Origin: Halomonas halmophila
Lineage (GTDB): Bacteria > Pseudomonadota > Gammaproteobacteria > Pseudomonadales > Halomonadaceae
DNA: 64,000 nucleotides
Assembly: GCF_006540005.1 (NCBI RefSeq)
Contig: NZ_BJOC01000022.1
Span: forward strand, 1-64,000
Direction: 5' to 3'
Of this stretch, positions 1-9,292 are shown in pieces. The notes under the pieces are model-generated. The model saw only the letters and a list, made by a program, of their open reading frames with translations. It ran no database searches and was not told the DNA's origin. The position numbers and the translations under genes were made by a program. Every line of letters begins with the position of its first letter. The first letter of the stretch is position 1.

Positions 1-1550
1 TGGTGTTCGCCGACTCGCCCCAGGTGCTGAGCTCGCTGGGCGAGCGCACCTACCACCACCGCGCCGGTGGCACTCCGCCCGAGACCCATGTGCGCCGCCT
101 GCGCCAGACCAGCCGCGTGCGTCCGGCCAGCGCCACTCTCAAGGACTACAGCTTCAAACAGCCCGCCTATGCACATCTGCACGACAAGCAGGGCGAGAGG
201 CTCGACCAGCATGCCCAGCGTGGAGCCCGTGAGAAAGCGTACGAGCACTTCGACTACCCCGGGCGCTTCAAGGCCGACCCCTCCGGCAAGGCCTTCACCC
301 GCCACCGCCTGGAATGGCTGCGCCGCGACGCCACCACCGCCGAGGCCGAGAGCAACCTCGCCGAGCTGGCCCCCGGCCGGCGCTTCACCCTCGGCGGCGA
401 CGACCTGCCGGCCCCGGGTGACTGGCAGGTGATCAGCGTGGCGCACCACGGCACCCAGCCCCAGGCCCTGGAAGAAGACGCCGCACAGGCCGATGGCCAG
501 ACCACCCTCAACAACCGGCTGAGCCTGGCCCCGGCCGACATCACCTGGCAGGCCGAGCCCGAGCCCCGGCCGCGCATTGACGGCCCGCAGATCGCCTTCG
601 TGGTCGGTCCCGAGGGCGAAGAGATCTACTGCGACGAACATGGCCGGGTCAAGGTGCAGTTCCCCTGGGATCGCTACGCCGAACCCAATGAGACCGCCAG
701 CGCCTGGATCCGCGTCAGCCAGGGCTGGGCCGGCGGTGGCTATGGCTTCCAGGCCATCCCGCGCATCGGCCACGAGGTGATCGTCTCCTTCCTGGAAGGC
801 GACCCGGACCAACCGATCATCACTGGCCGTACCCACCACGCCGTCAACGTGCCGCCCTACGAACTGCCGGCGCACAAGACGCGCACCGTGCTGCGTACCC
901 AGACCCACCAGGGCGAAGGCTTCAACGAACTGCGCTTCGAGGACAAGGCCGACCAGCAGCAGATCTGGTGGCACGCCCAGAAGGACCTGGAGCTGCTGAC
1001 CCGCAACGACCGCACCGAGGAAGTCGGTCGCGACAGCGACCTCAAGATCAAGCGCGACCGCATCAGCGAGATCGACCGTAACGAGCACCACAGCGTCCGC
1101 GGTGAGCGCCGCGAGAAGAGCGACGGCGCCCATCACCTGACCATTCACGGCAGCCTGCACATCAACGCCGGCCAGGCCTGGCTGACCGAAAGCGGTCGCG
1201 AGCTGCACATCAAGGCCGGCCAGAAGGTGGTGCTCGAAGCGGGTAACGAACTGGCCCTCACCGCCGGCGGCAGCTTCCTCAACGTCAACGGCGGCGGCAT
1301 CGCCATCGGCGGCCCCAGCGTCAGAATCAACGCCGGCGGCAGCCCCGGCAGCGGCACCGGCCAGAGCGCCCAGGCACCGCTGCGGCCGGGCAAGGCTCAG
1401 CCGCAACAGCATCAGGCGGTGGAGCCCGTCACCCACGAGGCCCTGCTGTCGGCTTCGGCCGAGGAGGCCAGTGTCGTGCAACTCTGCCAGAAGCAGACTG
1501 ACGGCAGTTGTCCCTTGTCGGACTGCCCATGCCGCGAAAGGGCAGGATGA
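1..1550 (+). CDS. vgrG: Type VI secretion tip protein VgrG (5' partial)
   Basis: C-terminal part of a VgrG spike protein; the reading frame is open to the left edge of the window, so the N-terminal gp27-like part is missing. About 515 residues are visible. The gp5-like OB-fold segment is recognisable at roughly residues 195-300 of the visible part (EIYCDEHGRVKVQFPWD, then SAWIRVSQGWAG and GRTHHAVN). It is followed by the repetitive beta-helix/DUF2345-like needle at about 310-445. VgrG trimerises to form the tip of the T6SS tube and carries effectors out of the cell. No fused C-terminal effector domain is seen; the protein ends in a short linker and a cysteine-rich tail (CPLSDCPC). The stop overlaps the start of the DUF4123 gene as ATGA, so the downstream genes are probably the cargo of this VgrG. 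Family call is firm. Confidence 0.95.
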   Translation, partial: VFADSPQVLSSLGERTYHHRAGGTPPETHVRRLRQTSRVRPASATLKDYSFKQPAYAHLHDKQGERLDQHAQRGAREKAYEHFDYPGRFKADPSGKAFTRHRLEWLRRDATTAEAESNLAELAPGRRFTLGGDDLPAPGDWQVISVAHHGTQPQALEEDAAQADGQTTLNNRLSLAPADITWQAEPEPRPRIDGPQIAFVVGPEGEEIYCDEHGRVKVQFPWDRYAEPNETASAWIRVSQGWAGGGYGFQAIPRIGHEVIVSFLEGDPDQPIITGRTHHAVNVPPYELPAHKTRTVLRTQTHQGEGFNELRFEDKADQQQIWWHAQKDLELLTRNDRTEEVGRDSDLKIKRDRISEIDRNEHHSVRGERREKSDGAHHLTIHGSLHINAGQAWLTESGRELHIKAGQKVVLEAGNELALTAGGSFLNVNGGGIAIGGPSVRINAGGSPGSGTGQSAQAPLRPGKAQPQQHQAVEPVTHEALLSASAEEASVVQLCQKQTDGSCPLSDCPCRERAG

Positions 1551-2353
1551 TGCGCTATTCACTGGGGCTGCCGGAGGTGGCAGGGCGTCGCTACTGGTTG
1601 GTGGAAACCGCCAGCCTGCCGGAGCATGAGGTGCTGCGCCGGTTCTACGAGGTGGTCGAGGCGCCCGAGTGTCGATGGCTCTACCAGCAAACCCGGCTCG
1701 ATGCCATGAAGGAGGCAGGTCCGGTTCTGCTGGATGTGACGGCGGCGCCGACGTTTCCGGCCGAGCAGCTGGAAGCCTGGGGTGGTATCGCCGGAGTGAT
1801 CATTGATACGCCGCTGTCGATCGAAGAGGTCCAGGCACATCTGGCCCGTTTGGTGACGGTGCGACTAAAGCCTGAAGGCGAGGGGGTATGGCGCTTTCAT
1901 GAGCCGATGGCGTTGCACCTGATGTTGGGAGAAGGCCTGCTTGACCGGACACATCGGGCCGCCATGCAAGGCCAGGAGGCGCGCTGGTACTGGCCGATCT
2001 GTCGATGCCATGACGGGTGGCTATTCGAGACTGCGGTGTCGGATCGGACTGAGGCTGTCCAGTTGCCTTGGCCGGTCACTCTCGAAGCCGCAACCGTCAG
2101 GCGCTTGTCGGGCATCCAGCAGCTGTCACGCCTCATGCCGGTATTGGCCGATCTGCTGGATCGCCATGGACTTCAAAAAGACGCAGACGCCATCACCGCC
2201 CTGTGGCTTGACCTGGAAGGCTACTGGAGCGAGGTGGCTCAATCACGCCAACCGGCGCGCCAGGCGGTCGAGGCGCTGGCCGGGGCTCAGCGCGACGCCT
2301 CTTCGCTAAGCGACTTTCGCGACCGCATGCAACGTCTGGCCCATACCGGCTAG
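1547..2353 (+). CDS. DUF4123 protein, T6SS effector adaptor/chaperone
   Basis: 268 residues if begun at the ATG that overlaps the vgrG stop (ATGA). The frame is open further upstream, but this start is preceded by an AGGGCAGG ribosome site and fits translational coupling. DUF4123 proteins (Tap-1/TEC type) bind a specific effector and load it onto the cognate VgrG. The N-terminal part (YWLVETASLPEHEVLRRFYE, then PECRWLYQQT) resembles the DUF4123 fold, and the remainder is helical and charged. Its place between vgrG and a large effector-like gene is the classic adaptor position. Assignment rests on size, position and overall sequence character; DUF4123 membership is likely but was not tested by profile search. 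Confidence 0.8.
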   Translation: MMRYSLGLPEVAGRRYWLVETASLPEHEVLRRFYEVVEAPECRWLYQQTRLDAMKEAGPVLLDVTAAPTFPAEQLEAWGGIAGVIIDTPLSIEEVQAHLARLVTVRLKPEGEGVWRFHEPMALHLMLGEGLLDRTHRAAMQGQEARWYWPICRCHDGWLFETAVSDRTEAVQLPWPVTLEAATVRRLSGIQQLSRLMPVLADLLDRHGLQKDADAITALWLDLEGYWSEVAQSRQPARQAVEALAGAQRDASSLSDFRDRMQRLAHTG

Positions 2354-2382
2354 CCAGGCCTTAAGGGAATGAGGAACAGGGA

Positions 2383-5300
2383 ATGTCATCGAATCACGCC
2401 TGCCGGCCGCGCAAGCTGTATCTTGAAATCACCGGCCGCCACGATGATAACGAGCAGAACACCTATGCGCTCTATCGAGATGAGCAGAAGGTCGAACCGC
2501 TCGGCGAAGACAGCGCTTCCGAGGGGCGCTATGGACCCATCGTCGAGAGCGCGACCGAGTATCTGACAGATGAGTTGGCCGACATGCGCCTCGTGCAGTG
2601 TGTTGGCGAGATCGAGATCGAGCTGCTGCCCGAGGGCCGGGTGACGTGCACAGGCCTGACGCCCAAGCAGCGCGACTTTCAGCACCATCTGATGGTGTCC
2701 TGTGTCCCCATGCAGTACCTGGACCATGCCGAGATCGCGGCCGGTGCCTGCCGGGGTGGCTTTTTATATGTCTTCCTCGATGGCCGCCTGATCCGGGAGC
2801 TGGCCATTCAGGTTGCGCCGGGCAAGGCGCCGGTCTTTGTTGATAGCGATGTGGCAGGCTATCGCCAACAGGGCGAGGTGCCGGTGGTGCGCGAATATCC
2901 CGGGCCGGAACTGACTAGCCTGCATCTGCCCTTGCGCTTGGATGGGGAGTCGGCGGACCTGCGGCTGGCGTATTCGGACCACCCCTGGCCCTGGTCGCAT
3001 GTTCTCGAGCTCGAGGCCGAGCCAACCCGCATCCAAAAACGCGCTCAGCCGTTGTCGCTGAATACCTCGGCCGTCACGGCGATGCTGGATGGTCAGTTGC
3101 GTAACCAGTATCAATACGGCCTGGACATGGAGCGCGATGAGGCACAGGGCAAGGCGGCTCTGGAATGGCTGCCGCCCATGCGTGACCGCGACCCGCTCTA
3201 CGAGCAGGCGCGGGGCTGTGCTCGCGCTTATCTGGAAGACGTATCGGGGGAGCAGTGGACGCAGTTGGTTCAGCAACTGCAGGACGAGCGGGCCTTCTTT
3301 GAGTCCGACGAGTCAGAGGTCTCGGGTCCAGAGCTCGATAGCCAACATCGTCAGCGGGACTTTGCTCCGGCCCTGAGGGCGACGCTGGTGCAGCAATGGA
3401 ACAATCAGCGTCGCAGCGATGAGGATCGTGCCGATGACGCGCAGCTGGAGTTGATCCCGGCGCCGGCTGCCGGCGAGGACGTCTTCGCCTCGCTCAAGGA
3501 TAAGCAGTTATGCGCGATTTTCCTGCGCGACCCGAAGCTGGCGGTAGAACAGCTGACCGGTGACATCCAGGCCGGCCAGGAGCTGCTCTGGGTGCTCTGC
3601 GAGGGCATGAAATATCATCCCCATGGCAAATCGGCGGAACTGGTACTGGCCAACTGCTTCATGTCCCAAGGCCCCGGTGGGCGGGAGAACCCGGTCTATC
3701 TCGACGAGTGGTTCGACCGTCGGCTCGATCGTTCCCGGGAGAGCCTGTTTGCCCGCTTGACCAAGGAAGAAGAGCGGCGCTGGGCGCGCCTGCGCCTGGA
3801 CGAGCGACTGACATCGCTGGTCGCAATGGTCGAGGATACCTCGCCCGGGGCTTTCACGACGTCGCTGCGCGATGCCATGCGCTTTGGCGACCTGAATTAC
3901 CTCGAACCCTATGCCTGGTTGTCACGCTGCCTTGAGCCGCTGATGGCGGGTATGGACTGTCTCGATCCCAAGGCTACCACCGAGGATCTCGAATCGTTGC
4001 AGGCCTCTGCCAGATGCCGCGAGACATTGAACGCACTGTTTCTCGAGGCCTCGCATCCGTTCGCCTATCTGCTGTATGCGCCAGAGCACCGGAAAGCGGA
4101 TGAGTGGGGCGACCCCTATGCCCGCGATCTGACGAAGATCTCTCAGGCAGGAACCAGGGTGGCGGACCAGTCAGGCGATGTGGCGACACCGACAGGGGAT
4201 GCGCTGATCGCCCATCAGCAGCTACTGGATGAGGAGAGTGGTGACCTGGGCGTTGCCATGACGCAATTCCGCAGGGCCCTCAATGGTCTAGATGCTGTGG
4301 CGACCAAGGTGCTGCCGGAGCTCCTCACGGCCTGGTCGCGCCTCAAGCTGGGTGAGTCGCATATCTCGGTGACACTGGCCACGGATCTCGCCGACCTCAA
4401 GAGCGCCATGATGGGCGGCCTGCCCATTCGGGTGACCGACCAGGATGGGCGTATCGTCATGATGCTGCCAGATGAGGTACGCCCACTGATCGATGAGATG
4501 GCCAAGGGTGGGGTCGCCCTTCAGGCAGCCTCGGCGAGTAATGCGCTGGGCGGTGAAGCGGTGGCGAGGCCCACCGGCTCCCCTACGCATCGGGTATCGG
4601 GGCAGGTGACCAGCGAGCAGGCCTACCGCTGGACCCAGAGCGGCTATATTGGGCTCTGGTCGGGGTTGGCGGTGCTTGAAGTCTATAATTTGGTGGCAGC
4701 TGGGGATAAAGTGTACGAGGATTTTGGTCCTCGCTCAGTAGCAGAATTTTTGAGTGCTCTTCTCGATGGCTTTCTGTTAACGGCACAAGGCTTGAAATTT
4801 GCCAATACTCGCTGGGGATGGGCTGTAAAGACCAACCAGTTTCTTGATATTCGCTTCATTAAAAGTCCCGGGTGGAAAGAAGCCATGGGTGAAGCGGGTC
4901 AGGTCCGAGGCTTTGCAGCGCTTGGTGCGGGGCTGTTTACAGCCACCCTGGTGGCCATCGAGGCCCAGCAGCTTTATCAGCAGGGACTCAAGGACTCTGC
5001 GCGTTGGAAAGCGGGGGCCAGTGCTGCGATAGGTGTTGGTACCTATGCGGGCTCCGGCTATGGCCAGGGGTTGGCGAACGCCGCCAGGATGCAGCTGGTG
5101 CGTAATCGTTTCTTGCATGGCCTGTTGGGCCTGGTAGGTACGCCTCGTCCGGTACCGGTAATGCTGGTAAGTCTCGGAGTGGCCCTGGTCTGCGAAACCA
5201 TGGCCACCAATGCACGTGATGATCGTTTTTCTCTCTGGGTGCGCTATGGTCCCTTCGGTAATGAGCGGAATGAGCTAAACGACCGATTGCAGGTCTTGGC

Positions 5301-5970
5301 GGGTGAGGGGCAGAAGGACAAGCATGACTATCTTCAACCGCTTCAGTCGGCCTCGCCCGAAGAGGCCTATTTCCAGCTTTTGCAGGGGCTTTTCCAGGCT
5401 CACTTCGAGCTGGTGACACCCGCAGCAAGCGCAGAGCTGGCTGAGATCGCCTCCGATTTCCGGCGCTGTGATATTACCCTTCGCATCACCAACCCGGCCG
5501 CTGGCTATGGCGAGTTTACTCTGCCCATTCCACACCTGAGGGCTGAGTATTCGGTTCCGGTGCCGGATAGGCGGTTTACCTATCAGTATGCGCCCATGGA
5601 TCGGCGTCGGTTGTTGGTAGAGGCCGATCGGCGAGATCCCGATGATGCCACGGTGCGATATATTGGCCTGAGTTTGCCTGAGAAGTGGCATCGCATGGGC
5701 GTACCCTCGGTCCCAGGCTTTGGCGATGTACCCGCTGACTGGCTAATGGCCAATCAGGCGAGCTTCCGCCACGAACCCGATTTTCCCGAAGCTTATCATC
5801 GTGGCGATCCTCTTGTGCGGCTTAGTCTGGAGGAAGTAGAAGGTGAAGGCAGTATCGAGTATTGGGATCCTCAACAGCGACAGCACCATACACTGAACGA
5901 CCAGGTCAGTTTGTTGGCACAGCCGTCAACCTTGGCCTGGCGCTGGAACAGGGAAGGAGAGCGATCATGA
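2383..5970 (+). CDS. Candidate T6SS effector, large membrane-active protein
   Basis: 1195 residues, ATG preceded by AGGAACAGG. The N-terminal 750 residues are soluble and acidic with no catalytic motif I recognise. The opening (KLYLEITGRHDD, then RGGFLYVFLDGRLIREL near residue 125) recalls the N-terminal regions of large VasX-like T6SS toxins, but only weakly. Between about residues 750 and 945 there are four or five hydrophobic segments (for example VLEVYNLVAAG, FAALGAGLFTATLVAIEA, VMLVSLGVALVCE), followed by a soluble 250-residue tail. This architecture suits a pore-forming or membrane-targeting effector delivered by the upstream VgrG. Part of the membrane-segment region (about 4680-4870) is visibly richer in A/T than the flanks, suggesting a swapped toxin module. 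The stop overlaps the next gene as ATGA. Toxicity is inferred from context. Confidence 0.7.
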   Translation: MSSNHACRPRKLYLEITGRHDDNEQNTYALYRDEQKVEPLGEDSASEGRYGPIVESATEYLTDELADMRLVQCVGEIEIELLPEGRVTCTGLTPKQRDFQHHLMVSCVPMQYLDHAEIAAGACRGGFLYVFLDGRLIRELAIQVAPGKAPVFVDSDVAGYRQQGEVPVVREYPGPELTSLHLPLRLDGESADLRLAYSDHPWPWSHVLELEAEPTRIQKRAQPLSLNTSAVTAMLDGQLRNQYQYGLDMERDEAQGKAALEWLPPMRDRDPLYEQARGCARAYLEDVSGEQWTQLVQQLQDERAFFESDESEVSGPELDSQHRQRDFAPALRATLVQQWNNQRRSDEDRADDAQLELIPAPAAGEDVFASLKDKQLCAIFLRDPKLAVEQLTGDIQAGQELLWVLCEGMKYHPHGKSAELVLANCFMSQGPGGRENPVYLDEWFDRRLDRSRESLFARLTKEEERRWARLRLDERLTSLVAMVEDTSPGAFTTSLRDAMRFGDLNYLEPYAWLSRCLEPLMAGMDCLDPKATTEDLESLQASARCRETLNALFLEASHPFAYLLYAPEHRKADEWGDPYARDLTKISQAGTRVADQSGDVATPTGDALIAHQQLLDEESGDLGVAMTQFRRALNGLDAVATKVLPELLTAWSRLKLGESHISVTLATDLADLKSAMMGGLPIRVTDQDGRIVMMLPDEVRPLIDEMAKGGVALQAASASNALGGEAVARPTGSPTHRVSGQVTSEQAYRWTQSGYIGLWSGLAVLEVYNLVAAGDKVYEDFGPRSVAEFLSALLDGFLLTAQGLKFANTRWGWAVKTNQFLDIRFIKSPGWKEAMGEAGQVRGFAALGAGLFTATLVAIEAQQLYQQGLKDSARWKAGASAAIGVGTYAGSGYGQGLANAARMQLVRNRFLHGLLGLVGTPRPVPVMLVSLGVALVCETMATNARDDRFSLWVRYGPFGNERNELNDRLQVLAGEGQKDKHDYLQPLQSASPEEAYFQLLQGLFQAHFELVTPAASAELAEIASDFRRCDITLRITNPAAGYGEFTLPIPHLRAEYSVPVPDRRFTYQYAPMDRRRLLVEADRRDPDDATVRYIGLSLPEKWHRMGVPSVPGFGDVPADWLMANQASFRHEPDFPEAYHRGDPLVRLSLEEVEGEGSIEYWDPQQRQHHTLNDQVSLLAQPSTLAWRWNREGERS

Positions 5971-7157
5971 CGGACACAGCACAGCCGGAAGGGTATGAGG
6001 AGACGGCCTTCACGGCCGATCGCATCCCCCGCCAGGCGCCGCCACCGCCGAAGGGTAAGCTCGGCAAGCTGGGCGACGCCTTCGATATGGCGCGCCTGCC
6101 CTGGGGCCATTATGTAGGAGTCAATCCCTCCGAGTTTGAATATGAGTATGCAGGAGGCTGGTATCGTGATTACGAGTATATGGGGGAGGAGGGCTTTCAT
6201 GACTATAACCACTTGAATGAAGTGCGGTGGTCAAAGTTTATCGATGAAGATATTAGCCTGATCTATCGCTTCTTTCGCTTCTGGTTCGTTGTGTTGAGTC
6301 ATGGCTTTAGTTTTATTGCTCCTGGAGGAGAGAAAGGGGGGGGGTGGCTTTTTTGTGGCTTAGTGGCGGTTGCTACTATATTGTTTCTTTTTGCTGCAGA
6401 CACCATTCTGGCTGCTCTCACTCCTTTAGCGATAACAGTAGGTGTGTGTGGGGTGGCGACGATATTTAAAAGTCTCTACGAAACCTATAGCATCCGTTTC
6501 TACAAGAGTAACCAGAACTGGTCGGACGATGTAGCCTTCTGCCGCCGCTCCGGCCTGGTAAAGAGCTTTCAGGGCAACTTTCACTTCTACGAGTTCGATG
6601 CTTTTATCGAGATGGCAGCGGATATGAAGGGCAACCAGCGCCATACCCTCAAGGTGCGCCACCGTTATCCGCAGTTCAGCAAGGACAAACGTAACGGCCT
6701 GCCGCTGGAGTTCACCTTTCCCACCGACACCGGCAGCATCGCCGAGCGCTATGCCATGTGGGACATGCTGAGCCGTTTCATGGATGTCAGCCAGCCATTG
6801 CCGGATATCCCCCGGCTCGAGCCGTTTCGTCACCTCGACCCGACCACCCGGGCCTTTGACGAAGCCGGCAATCGCGGCCGGCCGGCTACCTACTGGCGCG
6901 ACCTCTACGCCAGGGTGGACGAACAGGAATTGAATCGCCTTCGCGCCGAGCACCACGAGAAGGTCAATGCCACCCCCTGGGGCAGCCGTCCCGACCTGAT
7001 GGCCCAGTCGGTGCCGGGCTATGAAGACAGTTACACCGCCGAGCCCGAAGACGTGAATGCGTATGCGCACGCCCCGACCAAGAATGTGCGTTTTGTGGAG
7101 CGGCCCGGACCAGAAGCCACATCCAGCGATGCCGATCATCAGGACACGCAGCGCTGA
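5967..7157 (+). CDS. Membrane protein, candidate immunity protein to the upstream effector
   Basis: 396 residues, using the ATG at 5967, which overlaps the effector stop (ATGA) and follows GGGAAGGAGAG. Two or three hydrophobic segments lie around residues 95-165 (FFRFWFVVLSHGFSFIAPGG and GGWLFCGLVAVATILFLFAA, running into further apolar residues); the N- and C-terminal parts are soluble. The DNA coding for the membrane part (about 6150-6480) is poorer in G/C than the ends. Overlap with a membrane-active effector gene and its own membrane topology fit an inner-membrane immunity protein, as known for pore-forming T6SS toxins. It could instead be a second effector component. I recognise no named family. 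Confidence 0.6.
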   Translation: MTDTAQPEGYEETAFTADRIPRQAPPPPKGKLGKLGDAFDMARLPWGHYVGVNPSEFEYEYAGGWYRDYEYMGEEGFHDYNHLNEVRWSKFIDEDISLIYRFFRFWFVVLSHGFSFIAPGGEKGGGWLFCGLVAVATILFLFAADTILAALTPLAITVGVCGVATIFKSLYETYSIRFYKSNQNWSDDVAFCRRSGLVKSFQGNFHFYEFDAFIEMAADMKGNQRHTLKVRHRYPQFSKDKRNGLPLEFTFPTDTGSIAERYAMWDMLSRFMDVSQPLPDIPRLEPFRHLDPTTRAFDEAGNRGRPATYWRDLYARVDEQELNRLRAEHHEKVNATPWGSRPDLMAQSVPGYEDSYTAEPEDVNAYAHAPTKNVRFVERPGPEATSSDADHQDTQR

Positions 7158-7172
7158 AACGCTTGGCAAGCT

Positions 7173-7190
7173 CGATATGAAAACATATCG
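7173..7190. other. Inverted repeat downstream of T6SS module
   Basis: A perfect 7-bp inverted repeat (CGATATG, AAAA loop, CATATCG) follows the candidate immunity gene by 15 bases. It lies in the gap between convergent genes. There is no T-run, so it is only a weak terminator candidate. Confidence 0.3.
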
Positions 7191-7258
7191 GGAACAGCTG
7201 GCTGCCGTTATGGCGTAAGGCGAAGGGGCATCTACCCGTTGTCTTTCGCTATCGTGTC

Positions 7259-8287
7259 TCAGGCGCCGTTTTGTGCTCTGACGCCTTCCGGGACGCGTTG
7301 TTTGCTCGGCATACGGCGCCGGGCCCACGACAATACACCCAGTGGTGGCATGGCGGGCATGGGAATCGGGGGCAGGGTGTCACTTGGCTGACTCGCTGCA
7401 TTACTTGGTTCATGAGCGAAGCGCGGACGTGGCAGTGAGGCCTGGGTAATCGCGCCGCTGATGAAGACGGCGGTTACAGCCACCAGCAGCGAGTTGCTCA
7501 GCGGCGCCCAGCCCATCACGACCACGAATAGCGAGGACAGCACCGGCACCAGGTAGGTCATGAGGCCCAGCAGGGTCGTGGAGCAGCGTTGCAGCGCAAA
7601 GCCCCAGGTCATGAAGGCGATTCCATACGGCCCTATGCCGATCAGCGAGGCCATCAGCCAATCCCGGGCGGTGCTCTGTTCGGCGGCGGGCTCAAGCAGG
7701 AGATGCAGGCACAGGGCAGTGGCGGCGACTCCTCCGAACAGGCGCTTGTAGTTGGTCGGTCGTGACGGGCTGCCCGTCTTCAGGTAGAGCGAGAAGACGA
7801 TCCAGGAGAGCCCGGCCGCCAGTCCGGCTGCATAGGCCAACGGAGGAGTGGACACGCTTTCGCTGTCGTTCAGGATCAGCGGCGCAAGCCCCGAGAAGGC
7901 TACCAGCGCGCCCAGTAGTGTCTCGATGCGCAAGCCTCGCCCCGCCAGCCGGTCGGCCACCAGCATGAAGCCCACCGGCCAGGTATAGGTCACCAGGGTC
8001 ACCTTGGCGGGGTCGCCCTCGTCCAGCGCCAGAAAATAGAAGTAGAGGGCGCCGGTGAGCCCGCCAACCCCCATCAGCCAGAATCCGGCACTCTTGTCCG
8101 GCTCCGGCCTCTGATCCGGGGCGCGCCATCGTTCCAGGCCCAGAGCCACGACGGCTGCTGCCAGCATGGCGATAGCGGCCGTCAACATGGGCGGCAGTTG
8201 GACCAGCGCACGCAATAGCGGCAGGCTGGCCCAGAGGATGACGGTCATGAATCCGGAAAGTAGACCTATACTAGCTGAATGGCGCAT
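7259..8287 (-). CDS. EamA/DMT-family transporter
   Basis: 342 residues with about ten hydrophobic helices and the internal duplication expected of the drug/metabolite transporter superfamily (EamA). Typical stretches are ILWASLPLLRAL at the N-terminus, LTGALYFYFLALDEGDPAK and YTWPVGFMLVADRL near the first-repeat end, and GIGPYGIAFMTWGFALQRC in the second repeat. It probably exports a small metabolite such as an amino acid across the inner membrane, but the substrate cannot be read from sequence. The protein ends in a long polar, proline-rich tail of about 55 residues after the last helix. It is divergent from the LysR gene at 8396, which is the likely regulator. Confidence 0.85.
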   Translation of the reverse strand: MRHSASIGLLSGFMTVILWASLPLLRALVQLPPMLTAAIAMLAAAVVALGLERWRAPDQRPEPDKSAGFWLMGVGGLTGALYFYFLALDEGDPAKVTLVTYTWPVGFMLVADRLAGRGLRIETLLGALVAFSGLAPLILNDSESVSTPPLAYAAGLAAGLSWIVFSLYLKTGSPSRPTNYKRLFGGVAATALCLHLLLEPAAEQSTARDWLMASLIGIGPYGIAFMTWGFALQRCSTTLLGLMTYLVPVLSSLFVVVMGWAPLSNSLLVAVTAVFISGAITQASLPRPRFAHEPSNAASQPSDTLPPIPMPAMPPLGVLSWARRRMPSKQRVPEGVRAQNGA

Positions 8288-8332
8288 GTTTACTGTCCTG
8301 ATCGATGGCGTGTGAATGTCTGTGTGGCGTGC

Positions 8333-8348
8333 ATTTTGCGGACAAAAT
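8333..8348. promoter_or_regulatory. Candidate LysR operator between divergent genes
   Basis: A 16-bp dyad, ATTTTG-CGGA-CAAAAT, sits in the 108-bp gap between the EamA transporter and the LysR gene. Spacing and A/T-rich arms fit a LysR-type T-N11-A box for divergent control. Inferred from position and symmetry only. Confidence 0.4.
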
Positions 8349-8395
8349 AGGCATCATGAAATCAAAGTCTCATGATAAAACCATCAGGAAACGTG

Positions 8396-9292
8396 ATGAC
8401 CATTTCCAGCACCCAGAGGCCCCTGGATCTCGTCGTGCTCAAGACATTCGTTGGCGTGGTGGACAAGGGGAGCTTCACCCGAGCGGCAGAGCAGCTGCAC
8501 CTGGCGCAGTCCACCGTCAGTGCTCACTTGAATCGCCTTGAGGCGACCCTGGGTTGCCAGCTCTTGCAGCGTGGCCAGAAGACGGCAGTGCCGACGCCGG
8601 CCGGTGAACGCCTGCTGATCCATGCACGGCAGATGCTGCGCCAGAATGCGCTCGCCTGGCAGGATGTTCAGGAGCAGCGGCTTGCCGGTGTGGTGCGCCT
8701 TGGCATTCCCGACGATTACGTGTTCTATCTGCCCGAGGCGCTGTCGGCCTTCGAGGCTCGCTTCCCAGGGGTGGTACTGGAGGTGCGCTGCGGCCTGAGC
8801 GTCGAGCTGGTGCAGGAGGTCAGTTCGGGGGCGCTCGATCTGGCGATCACCACCCGCCAACCCAATAGCCCGGGCGGCGAAGTCCTGTGTCGCGAGCCGA
8901 TGGTGTGGGCGGGGGCTTCCGGCTACGACACGCATCACCGCTCCCCCTTGCCGCTCGCCGTTTCCCGGGAGGGGGTGTGTATCTTTCGTGAACGAGCGAT
9001 TGCCGCCCTGGACGCGGCCGGAATTGCCTGGCGGATTGCTTACGCCAGCCCCAGTCTATCGGGGCTCTCTGCCGCGGTTCGGGCGGGGCTGGCCGTGACG
9101 GTGCTCACGCCTTCCATGCTGGGGCCGGAGCTGCGTTTGCTGGGGCGTGACGAGGGGCTGCCGGAGCTGCCGTTCTCGGAGGTCACCCTGCATCGCAGCC
9201 CCGGGCGACCCAGCGAGTCGACACAGCAGCTGGCCCTGCAGCTGCAGGCGTACATTCGGGAGCGACAGGGGGCCAGGGCTTCGAGCCAGTGA
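8396..9292 (+). CDS. LysR-family transcriptional regulator
   Basis: 298 residues from the ATG at 8396, preferred over the upstream ATG at 8372 because AGGAA lies 5 bases before it. The N-terminal winged helix-turn-helix is clear (DKGSFTRAAEQLHLAQSTVS, then LNRLEATLGCQLLQR), followed by the periplasmic-binding-protein-like effector domain (VRLGIPDDYVFYLPEAL onwards). It is transcribed away from the EamA exporter, so it probably controls that gene and itself. Oddity: the last seven sense codons and the stop lie inside a stretch (from 9271) nearly identical to the ketoreductase region of the PKS gene at 12.1 kb. The native C-terminus has therefore been replaced by relic DNA. Confidence 0.9.
   Translation: MTISSTQRPLDLVVLKTFVGVVDKGSFTRAAEQLHLAQSTVSAHLNRLEATLGCQLLQRGQKTAVPTPAGERLLIHARQMLRQNALAWQDVQEQRLAGVVRLGIPDDYVFYLPEALSAFEARFPGVVLEVRCGLSVELVQEVSSGALDLAITTRQPNSPGGEVLCREPMVWAGASGYDTHHRSPLPLAVSREGVCIFRERAIAALDAAGIAWRIAYASPSLSGLSAAVRAGLAVTVLTPSMLGPELRLLGRDEGLPELPFSEVTLHRSPGRPSESTQQLALQLQAYIRERQGARASSQ

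Noticed and set aside
2383-5970. Naming the effector VasX
   Set aside because: Only a vague N-terminal resemblance; the typical VasX motifs are not visible, so the call is limited to a membrane-active effector candidate.
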